Made by a program: the position numbers and the translations under genes. A DNA stretch of 64,000 nucleotides from Primula veris (Eukaryota; Streptophyta; Magnoliopsida; Ericales; Primulaceae): positions 20,712,481-20,776,480 of the forward strand of contig OY821746.1 of NCBI GenBank assembly GCA_963682055.1, written 5' to 3'. Shown one piece after another: positions 12,304 to 22,799 of this stretch; within the stretch, counting starts at the first letter, position 1, and each line of letters opens with the position of its first letter. A model generated the notes under the pieces. The model saw only the letters and a list, made by a program, of their open reading frames with translations, did no database searches and had not been told where the DNA came from.

Positions 12304-12407
12304 ATGCCTTGAGAGGACTGGCATCATCTTCACTGCAGCATGCACATATAACAAAAAATTCCTCAGCCTTTTGTGACCATGTCCTATTCCACTTCAGAAC
12401 AATCATC
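12304..12407 (-). CDS. Exon-like segment of an unidentified gene
   Basis: Minus strand: the polypyrimidine-AG acceptor CCCCTTTAG precedes 12407 and a GTAACG donor follows 12304. Only one of three frames is open. It includes LKWNRTWSQKAEEFF followed by VICACCSEDDASPLKA, a composition typical of real protein. The two other frames carry early stops. I cannot assign it to a family. It lies between the two copies of the duplicated exon-like segment described at 11568-11645, on the same strand. Confidence 0.3.
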
Positions 12408-12967
12408 CTAAAGGGGAAACTCACAATACATCAAAAAATGGGGGGAATAATGATAACATGAACAGTATTTGCTATAGTCGAAGGGAAATAATCAGATGCA
12501 CCATTACTTCCGTATCCTGCAGATACTGGTCCAATTTGTTACTAGGACTATATATATCAGCTTAGTAAATATGCATTTCGCAAAGTCCAACAACAAGGCA
12601 ATCAACAAGTGGAACCTCACTCCTGCGACCAAGCATGTGAAATGACTCGTAACATAAAGCTCATTTGCATCATCTAAAGATTGCAATTAACTGGGAGTTG
12701 GAAGATACTCGAATCATATCAACTCAGCCTTTGACCAGAAAAAATGATGATGAACTTAGCGGCTTGTCAAATAAGTTATATTTTAGTGTTACTGCAAATC
12801 ACTTTGGTGACCACATGAAGGTGGGGAACTAGTAAGGAGCAGAGGAAGAGTTTTTTAGTTGAAGTTTTTTTAAGAAAGTAAACGTACTTTTAAAAAGCTA
12901 GATTTTGTTGAAGAGTTTCTTTAAAACAAAAATACTTTGAGAACACTGAATACGCATTCTACGAAAT

Positions 12968-13605
12968 GAACTTTACTCAAATGAGCATAAAAATCAAAGT
13001 ACCATAGGGCAGTAAGCTAAAGGAGTTTTTTACCAGATGACAAGTGGCTGCAATTACACATAGCAGCGGATATAGTTACACATAATTGCAGCGGCTGTAA
13101 GTACATTAATTTATGTTGAGTTAATGTTCCAACAACCGAGATGTGTTGTAATTAAAAGGCACATTTTGTCTTGTTTTTTAGTGCATCACACCTCGAATGT
13201 TGGAATCTCGATCCCACGAAAAAGACTTACAATTTCAGGGGCTGCAGTTTTATTTAAAAACAGCAAATCTCTTGCAAATTTACCAACTTACCTTCAAGAC
13301 TACCAACGGCTGAACTTCATCTATCTGAGAAGCACGAATAAATAATTAAGATTTCTGGCATTATAAAAGCATTTCAAAACATCAATTCTACAAAAATAAA
13401 GTTTTGGAAGCCACAACTATGTCAAGATCCCACATTCCGTCTGAAAGTTGCCTTGAATCAACTTCTAATCAATTCCCTGTCAATAGAAAAGGGGACAAAT
13501 AGGAAGGCAAATGAACCTCTGATAAGTTGAGTTATATTTCCCATTAGGCATAAACATATTTAATCTTAGAGTAAAATAAAATAACATTCCACTTCAGATA
13601 ATGGT
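12968..13605. repeat. Second copy of the diverged duplication (first at 11500-11945)
   Basis: It matches 11500-11945 with an interruption at about 13045-13275. That interruption contains the repeated words GCAGCGG and TACACATA and could be an inserted element. Further traces continue to about 13700, where GATAATAGTCCAATTC matches GATACTGGTCCAATTT near 12530. Confidence 0.65.
13292..13324 (-). pseudogene. Decayed copy of the exon-like segment at 11568-11645
   Basis: The acceptor (TCTCAG), 33 nt reading IDEVQPLVVLK and the donor (GTAAGT) are retained on the minus strand. The Lys/Glu-rich tail of the other copy is missing. Whether either copy is expressed cannot be told from sequence. Confidence 0.25.
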
Positions 13606-13699
13606 TCAATTTGGTTATAAAACGCTGCTTAACCATACTCACAAGTCACATCCTTCTCCTACAGATAATAGTCCAATTCATTACTAGGATATTAGCTAT

Positions 13700-14878
13700 C
13701 ACCAATACATGTACGAAAAGCTCAATGGCTGTAGTATCCAAAAACAAATAACCTTGGTCACCAACTCATTATATTTACTGATTTAAGCATTTAATATGAA
13801 TAATGAATTTCCATGAACATGGTTTTGGGCCTACCCAGTCCTTGAATTGCATCATTGATCAGGATTGAAGAGTGTCTAACATTGAGCTAGATCAGTCTAA
13901 ACTCTAAACTAGATTTTACTTTTAACAGTGAGTTGGATCTGTCTAAACTAAATTGTCACTAAATAAAGGAAAAAATTATTTATCCATGAGAAAAGTATGA
14001 AAAACCTTTCTTTTGAAAGTACACATTAAAGTAACTAGCCAGCCGCTAGGATGACGACTATAAAGAATTCCACAAAAAATTGGTTATATAAGTTCCTTAA
14101 TGTTTATAAACTAATTGGTTACAACGGGTTAATTCTGAAGATGAGAAACTTAACTAAATGCCGACATCAAATGAAGTGATACCGTAAACTAAAAGAAACC
14201 AATCTTCAACTTAATATAAATTAAGTCATCAATATGATTATTTTTTACAACATATTACATTAAGTTCAAAATTTTAGCAACCCACTATGCAAACTGCTCT
14301 TAGAAAGCAATGCTAAATCACTTCTATTCGAGTCTGCATGGCGGCATGCTCTGTTCTTAAGAAAACTAAATAAATTCCATAACAAATTACCACATTCTCG
14401 AGGGACTCCCCTTTCTCTATTTCCTTTTTGGTGGTGGTGGTAAGATAATATTTGATTGACTAAAGCATGATGTGATAAAAGGGGATAAGGGGAGGTAATA
14501 CTCTCGTCCTCTCTCTCGTACGGTTTCAGGTTTATATCTTGAAAATTATTGGTAAATGGTTATATATATATGTGAATTAGGACTGAGTTACAAGCCAAGC
14601 AAACACACATATGTGTAAGAAGGAGTGAGTAAAATATAATCTCTTCAATTCATAGAAGTCCGGCAAATTGCAAAAGAAAAAAACACTAATAATCAGACAT
14701 TGAATGCAATTAGATAAAGCTGCTCATAAAACTCGGAGTAGGATTTAAAAAAATATAAAAAAACTGACAACTCATGTGATAAGCCCCTCATACCCACCAC
14801 TGATTTGTTTGTCTGTATTTTTAGCGAACGATATGCACATATATTGTAAATTCTAGCAATTTGTAAGTTTAAATGTGT
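13700..14878. other. Non-coding stretch, no supported feature
   Basis: AT-rich DNA with a short TA run near 14560. I see no gene, RNA or transposon ends. Confidence 0.4.
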
Positions 14879-14888
14879 ATAATTATCG

Positions 14889-15386
14889 GTGTTTTAAATA
14901 GCGTTATCGTTATCGTAGCGTTTTTTCGAGAGAAACGCTAAAAGCGCTAATAGCGTTGCTATATAGCGCTTTGCGGTGTATTTTTTTTTTGCCTAAATAT
15001 GCACTAAACTTTAGAATATATAACAAAAAAAAAATAAAAAAATATAGTTATATTAGATAGTAATAAAAAAAAATCAAAAAAAAAATTGTTGTTGGTGAGT
15101 TTCGAACCCAGGTCTGCTGGAAATTACAGCAGAGTCTTAACCATCTGGACTATAGACACTTTTATGAAAATTGCACAATATATATTTATTATTTAGATCC
15201 GCTGTTTTTTTTTAACTCGCTATTTACGCTTTTGGTCCAGAATTTCGCGATTTTTGCGCTTTTGGTCCCCTATAGCGCGATTTTAGCGCAATTCCACCCA
15301 AAATCGTGATTTTTCGTTGTGTTTTTTACCAAAAAAGCGCTATTTCGCGCTATATAGCGCTATGTAGCGCGAATTTTAAAACAGAG
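14889..15386. mobile_element. MULE-like non-autonomous transposon with 10-bp target duplication
   Basis: The 498-bp element is bounded by a perfect 10-bp direct repeat, ATAATTATCG (14879-14888 and 15387-15396). Duplications of 9-11 bp are typical of Mutator-like elements. The left end (TGTTTTAAATAGCG) and the complement of the right end (TGTTTTAAAATTCGCG) form inverted termini. Subterminal regions are crowded with GCGCTA-type words on both sides (for example ATATAGCGCT at about 14960 and 15355). No transposase is encoded. The centre holds a tRNA-like sequence, annotated separately. The copy has accumulated A runs, so it is not very young. Confidence 0.75.
15090..15158 (-). ncRNA. tRNA-like (pseudo-tRNA/SINE-like) segment inside the MULE-like element
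   Basis: On the minus strand, TAGTCCAGATG (15142-15152) fits the Pol III A-box pattern TRGYNNARNNG and GTTCGAAAC (15099-15107) fits the B-box GWTCRANNC, about 35 bp apart as in tRNA genes. Between them CTGCTG and CAGCAG form a stem around the 7-base loop TAATTTC (15114-15132). The loop lacks the usual T at position 33 and I find no matching acceptor stem. It is therefore a decayed or derived tRNA-like sequence rather than a working tRNA. Confidence 0.55.
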
Positions 15387-15399
15387 ATAATTATCGATC

Positions 15400-16440
15400 T
15401 AATACTTGTTTTCAAAGACAATTCTGCAATACTTGAACTAGTGAGTTGTTATAGTTGATTAAATATTGCTTATGTAATTGAAAATAATGCAATCCACATA
15501 CTCCATTGATCATTAATTATTGTTTATGTAACAGATTAACTATTGTTATAGTATCTATGTCTATCTAGTATCTTTTATACTCAGTTTACTATGCCCACCT
15601 TTTAATAGAAAAATGATATCACAGGTTGTTGTGGTTGTTCTATTACTGGAGAACTAAATTTCAAGTATTTATTATGGAATCGACTTTTACTTTTGGAGAT
15701 TAAAGTTTATAATTTGTAAAACAAATATTTAAGTAGTTTTAAAATGCTCAAGGAACATATTGGTCTTTATTAAAAGTTTGGTGATGTTTGTCTAAAAGTA
15801 TGCATATACCTAATGTCCTATTCTAGATTTCTAGGTGCAACACTCTTGCTACTGTGCCACACAGTATTTAAAAGAAATAAGAACCAAAAAATATTTCAAA
15901 ATTAAACAACAGACTTTCAAAATGTCATTTCTTGCATCTTTTTGACGGAATAAGTATATAATTCTGTATCCATATCAACTTTCTTATAAATCACCGGAAA
16001 TTTCTTTTGGTTTTTCGTTTAAATTGTACAATTTTTTAAATTTACATTGTAAGGAGTAGGGGGGCGGTATGCCTTCATTTTCTGCATACGCCTTTTCTTT
16101 ATTTCGCATATTGAATTAATAAATCAAATCCAAGCGTCGATAGTTGAACGAAAACATGTAATAGTTAAGTGATGCATATCATTTTCTTTTATGGACACTG
16201 TAAATTTTCAAAATCTTGTACATGTTAAAGATTTGCAGTTAATATTATTAACACTTACTATACATACTCTATCTTCTGTTGTTAGGATTTTTTAACAATT
16301 CAGGAAGGGCTTAATGCAAGTTGCAAGACATTAAAAAAAAAATTCCCTAAAAGGGAGACTTTATGTTGTTATTTCTAAATTTTGGTGTTAAGCAAGATTG
16401 GTAAAACCCAAGTATAATACTTATGTATACTCACATCTAA
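15400..16440. other. Non-coding stretch before the ANTH pseudogene
   Basis: AT-rich and without long frames or recognisable elements. Confidence 0.4.
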
Positions 16441-16454
16441 CTATGTTCAGGACC

Positions 16455-17146
16455 ATGGCAACAAGTACAATAAGGAAGGCTAATGCTAGTTCAGCGGTTG
16501 TTAATCGATGGAAACTATATACTTATACAAAAGATTATGCATACGAATAGAAAAGGGGCTAGAATACTAAACATGTCTGAATTTCACGACTAACTCTCGG
16601 GATCATTCGAGTTTTGTTAAGAATCACACACTTTATCTTGATCAGAAACTCGAATTAATGATCCACGAGAAGAAATTAATTACTAGGTATGTAGATTTCG
16701 ACGAATTCAAGGGAAATGAGGAGGCAAAAAGGGTTAACTCCAGTTAGGGAAATGAAACCCGAGAGAGTTGTTGAGAGGCTAAATTGTCTTTTGAGTGTTT
16801 TAGACCGGTTTGTAGCTTGTAGACCGACAGGTGGTGCAAGAAGCGGCAGGGTGGTGGTCGTTACGCTGTATCCTTTTGTCAGGGAGAGTTTTAGTTTATA
16901 CGTAGATATATGTGATGTTTTGAGTGTTTTGTCAGATAGGTTTATGGAGATGGAGTAAAGTGGATTGCATTAAGGCGTTTGATGCTTACGGGAAAAATGA
17001 TCAATGAGCTGCTTGGGTTTTATAGTTTTTCTAAATAAATACGGGTAGCACGGAGTACGGAATATCCTCAAGTCGAGAGAATTACAAATAAGCTTATAGG
17101 AACACTTGAAGGGTTCTTAACTCTGTGTAAAGGCAAACGGGATTAA
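16455..17146 (+). pseudogene. Broken ANTH-domain clathrin assembly (AP180/CALM-type) pseudogene
   Basis: Fragments in different forward frames match, in order, a plant clathrin assembly protein of the At2g25430/At4g32285 type, which binds PIP2 and clathrin in endocytosis. The start is MATSTIRKA at 16455. After a large internal deletion come GARILNMSEFHD (about 16560), NSRDHSSFVKNHTLYLDQKL (about 16590), the best preserved block REMKPERVVERL to FVACRPTGGARSGRVVVV and FVRESFSLYVDICDVL (frame 16716-16958), then KAFDAY, INELLGFYSFSK, VARSTEYPQVERITNKLIG and a TAA near 17144. Frame changes, a stop after MEME at 16956-16958 and a stop after FSK break it. The normal protein is several hundred residues longer, with a clathrin-binding tail that is absent here. 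Identification is from remembered family sequence. Confidence 0.8.
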
Positions 17147-17159
17147 TTGAGGACGAGAA

Positions 17160-19650
17160 TCGGTGGCGGAGCCAGAATTTTAAATCAGTGTGATCAAAAT
17201 ATTGATAAAATAAAAAAATTAAAATTAACAAAAACGAAACTGCAAAAGGTCAAACATTTTTACTTAATTTACAATCGACTCATACGGTCACACATACCTT
17301 GAAAGTCATGCATAATAATATCGTTCGACAAACTTTCAAATATATCATTTTAAATATAAAATATTAAATCATATAAAAAAGAAAAAAATCAAAGTTAACT
17401 AGTTAAATAATTTACAAAGTAAAACATCAATTTTATTCTAAATAAATTAAAATAAATCAAACAGTAAGTTTACCCAACTTAATTAATACGTGTAAATAAC
17501 AAGTTAGATATTCTGTAAATAAACTATTAAACAACTAACTAATTTAAAAGTCACAACTGATTTATAAATGTTCCATTAAAAATTTATCTTAATTAATAAA
17601 GAACTAACTAAAAAATTTCCAAATTTATACAGTAACTAGCTTTTTCTAATAAAAAATTATTAAAAATTATCCTAACTTTTTAAAGCAATTAACAATTATT
17701 AAGCAAACAATAATAGAATTAATAAATTACATTAGATTATTAATTTTACAAACTAGTTAAGTAGTTATGATATAAAAAAAAAGACTAAGAAAGAGTAAAA
17801 AAACAGTTGTGCATTCAACCTAATTTGTGTTGAAAATAACAGGTATAACTAGTCATCATATAAGTGAGTGAGTTTGGACTTTGTTAGTTAAGTTCATCGT
17901 TTATATATAAAGAGAATTTTATGTATGTATGCATGTGTGTATATTAGTAACTGAGAGATGCAGAAAATAATATAGCAGTAGTTGTATAGAAAGAAAAAAA
18001 AAGTGGACCACGTAGGTTACTTTTATATATACGCAGTATCTATTTCATTCCCCCATAAGAAATACTAATAATAGAAGAAGTTCCAAAATATTTAAAAATG
18101 ACGGTGTATGGTGCCAATTTGGAGAAATGACACATGCAAAGACGTTTTTTCATTTATCACTTTTAAAATATTAATTTAGTAGATTATTCAATGTCCCATT
18201 GTAGTTTTATTAAAGTAATGCATTAAATTTATCATAAAGTTTCGTCAAGTTTACAATGGAAAAAAAAAAACCTTATTTATGACGGTTTTCCATTATCAAA
18301 TTTCAAACCGGTCCTCATTTATTAGAGTTTCAAAACTAAATCTACATCCAGTTAAACTTTTACTTTACTTACGAAGGTTCATTTAATTTGCGCTTGACTA
18401 CAAAAACTATACAGTCGGAAGTCCTTAATTTTTCAACTTTATTCGCATACAAAGTCCTTAATCAAATTTGGACCTCCAAAATACTGGAGACGTCACTGCT
18501 TTTATTTTAGGAAGAAATTTTTAATTATTTCTATATTTTCTCCAACAGGTAAAGCCGATTGGGAGCTGGTTTTGGTGGAAACATGCATTAACCTGTCAAA
18601 CCAAAAAGCAGATATCTGATATGGAGAAAAAGCAGTATTTACTTATTTGTACAAAGAGCAATGTGTGGCAACACTATGGTAGCAGTGCAATGCAAGGCCA
18701 AGTTAGTTTGGCTAAGCTTGGTTCTCAGATGCCTTATGAACTACAGCGTGGAGGTTAATACTATGCAAAATACTGAGGGCTTCTTTGGATGCAGGTACTC
18801 GGAAAATAAACTGACTTAATCGAGGCTAAGTAAAAACTTGGGTTTATCTTAAGAACCAGAAAGAGTCATTCCCAACTAATATAGTAATATTTTGCTGTTT
18901 TCAAGATTAGTCACCAAAAGTACTAAACAGTAAAAACTGGTCTCTGATATCCAATATGGAGCAAAACCAGTGTTTGCTTGTGCAAGAGAAACATTATGAT
19001 AGCAGTGGGATGCAGGCCAAGCGCGTTTGGCTAAACTTGTTTCGCAGATTTATTATGAAATGTCTCCTGGTGCCTGGTGGTTATAGTTATGTTACTGATA
19101 AATTATTTTCATGATAATGTTATGTTTTTATGGAGTAAGATTATTTGATGATCGACTTCATTAATTTTATTTGTAACTAAGCGACCAAAATCATACTCGT
19201 TTCGAGTTAAAATTAGCAGCCTTAGCTTTTAAGCAGTTGTATTGAACCATGCCGAGATTTTTATATGTAAGTTCGCCAATAATATCCAACTGAGACGGCT
19301 TTACTAATAAATTAACAGGCATTAGTACAAACCATCAGTCATGATAAAGATCCAGAATTCAAAAACTCAAAAAATCAAGTAAGAAACCATTTTATTGACC
19401 CAATTTAAAAGGTAATTAATCACTTACAGAAATCAACACAAGTCCCTTAACAATAAACAGACACAACCAAATTACAGCCTTCATTAGACACAACAAACAA
19501 CCATATGCTAGGTGTCCAAGATTTGATCTTGAAATAAATACAACCTGATAAATATCTGGATTCTCGAATCAGTATCAATTTCTGATACGATGATCCAGAA
19601 TTTTTCAAGTCGTACTTTTGTACAATTTCTCAGGGACATCTAGCTATATA
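17160..19650. other. Intergenic AT-rich DNA
   Basis: At 17162 the word GGTGGCGGAGCCAG resembles the hAT-like terminus at 42468, but I find no matching right end or target duplication. The rest is AT-rich and has no supported gene, apart from the tandem duplication listed at 18600-19085. Confidence 0.4.
18600..19085. repeat. Diverged tandem duplication, offset about 345 bp
   Basis: 18600-18765 and 18942-19085 share the ordered words TCTGATAT, ATATGGAG, AAACCAG or AAAGCAG, TATGRTAGCAGTG, GCCAAG, TTTGGCTAA and CTTG. Identity is perhaps 75-80%. No open frame is kept. Confidence 0.6.
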
Positions 19651-19661
19651 CAAAAGACAAA

Positions 19662-20653
19662 CTAATACAACAAACAAGTGAAAGCAATGCTCAAGAAACT
19701 GATTATGAAGGAAGCAACATTTGTAGGCGCGTTAGAAAAGCGGAAAGGTGGAGGTGGAGGGAGAAAGAAAACGCCAGGTGGGGTGGGAGTGGGAAAATTG
19801 TTTCCTGAAGAAATAACGTTAATGCTAAATTTCATACCCTGCGAGCAATGGGTGGTACAGATGTAATACTTGGTGCCAGGTGAAGTGAGCGTGAAGGTAG
19901 CGGGGCTAAAGGTCTGGAGATTTATGGTGTTGCCACTGTTGCAGTTGTTGTAAGAGTCCGAATTGACTTCGGCTACTGTGTGACTCCCAGTGTTGAAGTT
20001 GAAAACTGCAACAACAACAACACAATTTAGCAATCACGAGCGTTATTTAACAAAACTGAATAGTCAATCGCCACAGTCTATTCAAATCCTAATCATTTAC
20101 AGTTTTTAAACTTTGATGGGGTCATTTGACGCCGTGATTGTGCATGTTCATGATACTTTTGATAAAAATGTTTCTATACTTCTTTCGTTCCCATCGAAAA
20201 TGTTTTATTTCAGTAAAAAAATATAAATGGCTTCAGTGAATCAGTATTGGTATCCTGATCTAAACAGTTTTATACAACCTTGTCACCATAATTAAGTGGG
20301 TGTGACTGCAAAATATCTTCTGATAAGGAGCTAAAAGAACAATACAATTACACATCAACTCTTATTAATCTGTTTGCATACAAAACAATATAATTTGAAA
20401 GTTTTGAACATATCATACTTTAAGGAAATTAATTAAGTGTGATAGAGAATCATGTACCTATATTGTCTCCTACTCTGAAAGTATGTTGAGCTGCCCAAGT
20501 GTCGTAAGGACTAGAAGTCCCGAAAGAAGGGGTATCCCATCCCAAACGATCCCCTACTACATACGTGTCCGCACTCGTAATTTGTACTAGTGCAGCTAGT
20601 AATAGTGCAACCTCCGCAAGTGTTACAATAAGTTTTGTTCCCTTCATTGCCAT
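19662..20653 (-). CDS. Phytocyanin (blue copper protein), GPI-anchored type
   Basis: Two exons: 20653-20458 and 20005-19662, with a 452-bp GT-AG intron (donor TAG|GTACAT, acceptor TTGTTGCAG). The join restores GDNI-V-FNF and gives 179 residues. Residues 1-28 are a signal peptide ending TSA. The plastocyanin-like domain (about 29-129) carries the copper ligands His74 (GSHTVAEV), Cys115, His118 and Met123. Cys87 and Cys119 should form the family disulfide. A proline-rich stretch (137-152) and a hydrophobic C-terminus suggest GPI anchoring at the plasma membrane. Met as axial ligand resembles uclacyanins and plantacyanins rather than stellacyanins. The copper loop is unusual: Cys and His are separated by two residues instead of the usual four. 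The likely role is extracellular electron transfer or copper binding; the substrate is unknown. Confidence 0.9.
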
Positions 20654-20659
20654 CTTTCT

Positions 20660-20680
20660 CGTGTGTGTGTGTGTGTGTGT
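20660..20680. repeat. GT/CA microsatellite in the phytocyanin 5' leader
   Basis: About ten GT repeats (forward strand) lie 7-25 bp upstream of the phytocyanin start codon, so the leader would contain a CA run. Confidence 0.85.
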
Positions 20681-20771
20681 TCAAGATTCAGGTCACTCCC
20701 TTGTCACTGGTTAAACTCTCTTGAAATCAATATTGAGACATGTATGACTATGTAGGAATTAACATATCAAC

Positions 20772-20783
20772 ATATATATATAC
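20772..20783 (-). promoter_or_regulatory. Possible TATA box of the phytocyanin gene
   Basis: TATATATATA on the minus strand lies about 120 bp upstream of the start codon, a plausible distance for a plant TATA box with a short leader. It is supported by position only. Confidence 0.35.
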
Positions 20784-20799
20784 ATCCCTTAGTTAACTG

Positions 20800-21875
20800 C
20801 CCCTTTTGGTAGTTGGTATAGTGGCTTATGTGGATTTCCCATTTTTGAAGGTCAATTATTATATCAAAGGCGATCCCAGGCTGCAATTTTCAACAGTTTC
20901 AAAATAAAAAGTTGATCGGTCCCTTTATTTCAACTGTGACCGTAATGAATCCGGGTTTTGAAAATCTCATACTATGTGTTGGATCCGAAATCATCCGAAA
21001 TATAGAATTCATATTTATCAACTTGGGGGTACGTACTTGTCCAAAGTACATTAATATTAAATTAATCATCAGTTACATTGATATTGCATCTTGTTATGAC
21101 TTATGACTTGCGCTCATGATAGAAATTAAGAAAATAAAGGATAGAAATAAAACCTATCCTTCTTTTTAATTGGGGGATCCAAATCCTCACTACTACTATT
21201 TTTGAAGCTAAATCAAATTTGCTATATTTTGTTTTCAGTTACTTGCACACAAGTGAACCTATCTTAATTGAGACTCCTGGCGTTACTATTGAAAATGAGA
21301 ACGGAAACTTAAACTACAGGAGTCGTAATGTTTCCCCCACCCCCCAGTACAATTTTAGTACATACGGAATCCAACTAAACTAATTAACGGATGTCGATCT
21401 TGTTTTAAAAAATGCAGCTGCCCTTTATTTCGTGAGCTATATATACATCATTTTTTTTTGTCAATATCATTACCCGACATCGTTTGGTCTCTCACCCTTG
21501 GCTATTGGGTTTCGGATCGATGAACACGTATGAAAGCCATTTTAATATGTTATATATGAGCATCGATATGACGATATCTTTTGACTCTACATATTGGTTG
21601 TCTAAGAAAAAAGCGTATATGCTTTAATATATTTCATAAAAAAATGTAGTATTCGTTTGCAAAGTATGAGGTTGCATGGTTGTGAGCTAATCATGTCGCA
21701 AAGTCAGTGAGATGGTCAGGTAAGAAGGTTAAGGATTACACATATTTTTATCTTATCCATGAATTATTTAAGTATTTTTGCATCATCACGAGCACGCTTT
21801 CAAGTATGAGAAAGACTCAGAAAACTGACTTTTTAGAGCTGCATGCAGTGGAAACTGGAAAGTCCTGCATGCCCT
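20800..21875. other. Intergenic stretch upstream of the phytocyanin gene
   Basis: No coding region or element recognised. A TTTTTTTTGTCAATATCATTACCC block near 21450 and frequent AT runs are unremarkable. Confidence 0.4.
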
Positions 21876-21879
21876 GTTG

Positions 21880-22270
21880 TATATGGGAATTGGGTTCAAA
21901 TCTTATGGTCACATTTTCGTTAGATTATCATTTTTTTTTTATATGTATTTCTATTTTTTTTTTAATCAACATGTTATTTTATTTCTAAAGTGTTTGTTCA
22001 AAAAAATCTGTAAAATTTGACATTTTGTATATTTTTTTTTATATTTATTAACATTAACCTTATAAATTGTCAACCAAACAATTAAATTTTTTAAAATATA
22101 TAAAATGTCAAAATTTACAGATTTTTTTTTAAGTAACACTTTAAAAAAAAAGAATACACTAATTTACAAAAAGAAATCGAAAACTAATTATGAATATATA
22201 AGAAAAAACCGATAAACTCACTATATGAACCTGAAGAAGTTGGTTCACATGGGGAATTCATCCCTTGATA
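21880..22270. mobile_element. Fold-back MITE, copy 1 (relative at 54722-55110)
   Basis: The core 21987-22143 is an inverted repeat. AAAGTGTTTGTTCAAAAAAA and CTGTAAAATTTGACATTTT on the left are matched by their complement ending AAGTAACACTTT on the right. Weaker pairing continues outward: TTATCGG...TTTTCGATT on the complement of the right arm. A second element with the same arms sits at 54722-55110, so this is a family and not a chance hairpin. No transposase is present. The superfamily is not clear. Confidence 0.7.
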
Positions 22271-22570
22271 TTTCATTCCCTAAATTCTACAATTTCTATG
22301 CTATTGCTTCGTTGCGGTTTCAAGTTAGTAAATATATTATTGAGACAGTAAAAAGACAACTAAGTTTATACATGTTTCATACATGGATTACATGCCAAGC
22401 TTAAAATAAAACTGCTGATAAATGATACTAGTCATAGGTTAATCAAAAAGGTTCACAAACGTCAATAACACACGGTTGTTTATATTTTACATAGAAGAGC
22501 TAAAAGTTGCAAAGAAGTGGGAGGAATCGATCACTGTTAACTTGAATTACACACGGCCACACCTCACTAA

Positions 22571-22782
22571 GCCTGTGTTTGGTATCAGATTTTTTGGAGT
22601 GATTTTTGAATTTTTGTATTTTGAAAATCCAGATTTTTTTAATAGGCGTTTGGTTACTATAATTTTTTTGATTCTTAAAATACATATTATTAGTTAAAAT
22701 AATTATAAAAAATCCAAAAATCCAAAATTCATGCTGGATTTTTTTATTTTTAGATTTTAAAAATCACATACCAAACGGACCC
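22571..22782. mobile_element. Tourist-like (PIF/Harbinger) MITE
   Basis: The 212-bp element has termini GCCTGTGTTTGGTAT and, as complement of the right end, GGGTCCGTTTGGTATGT. They are flanked by a TAA on each side (22568-22570 and 22783-22785). The GGGYCYGTTTGGTA terminus and a 3-bp TAA/TTA duplication are the standard marks of Tourist-like MITEs. The interior is AT-rich and non-coding. Confidence 0.8.
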
Positions 22783-22799
22783 TAAGTAGGACTTGTCTA

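Noticed and set aside
16716..16958. Read alone, an intact 80-residue ANTH-like protein gene
   Set aside because: Its flanks carry the rest of the same domain in other frames with stops, so this is the best preserved part of a pseudogene.
19678..19866. Plus-strand frame with a Gly/Lys-rich run
   Set aside because: It is antisense of the proline-rich tail of the phytocyanin exon.
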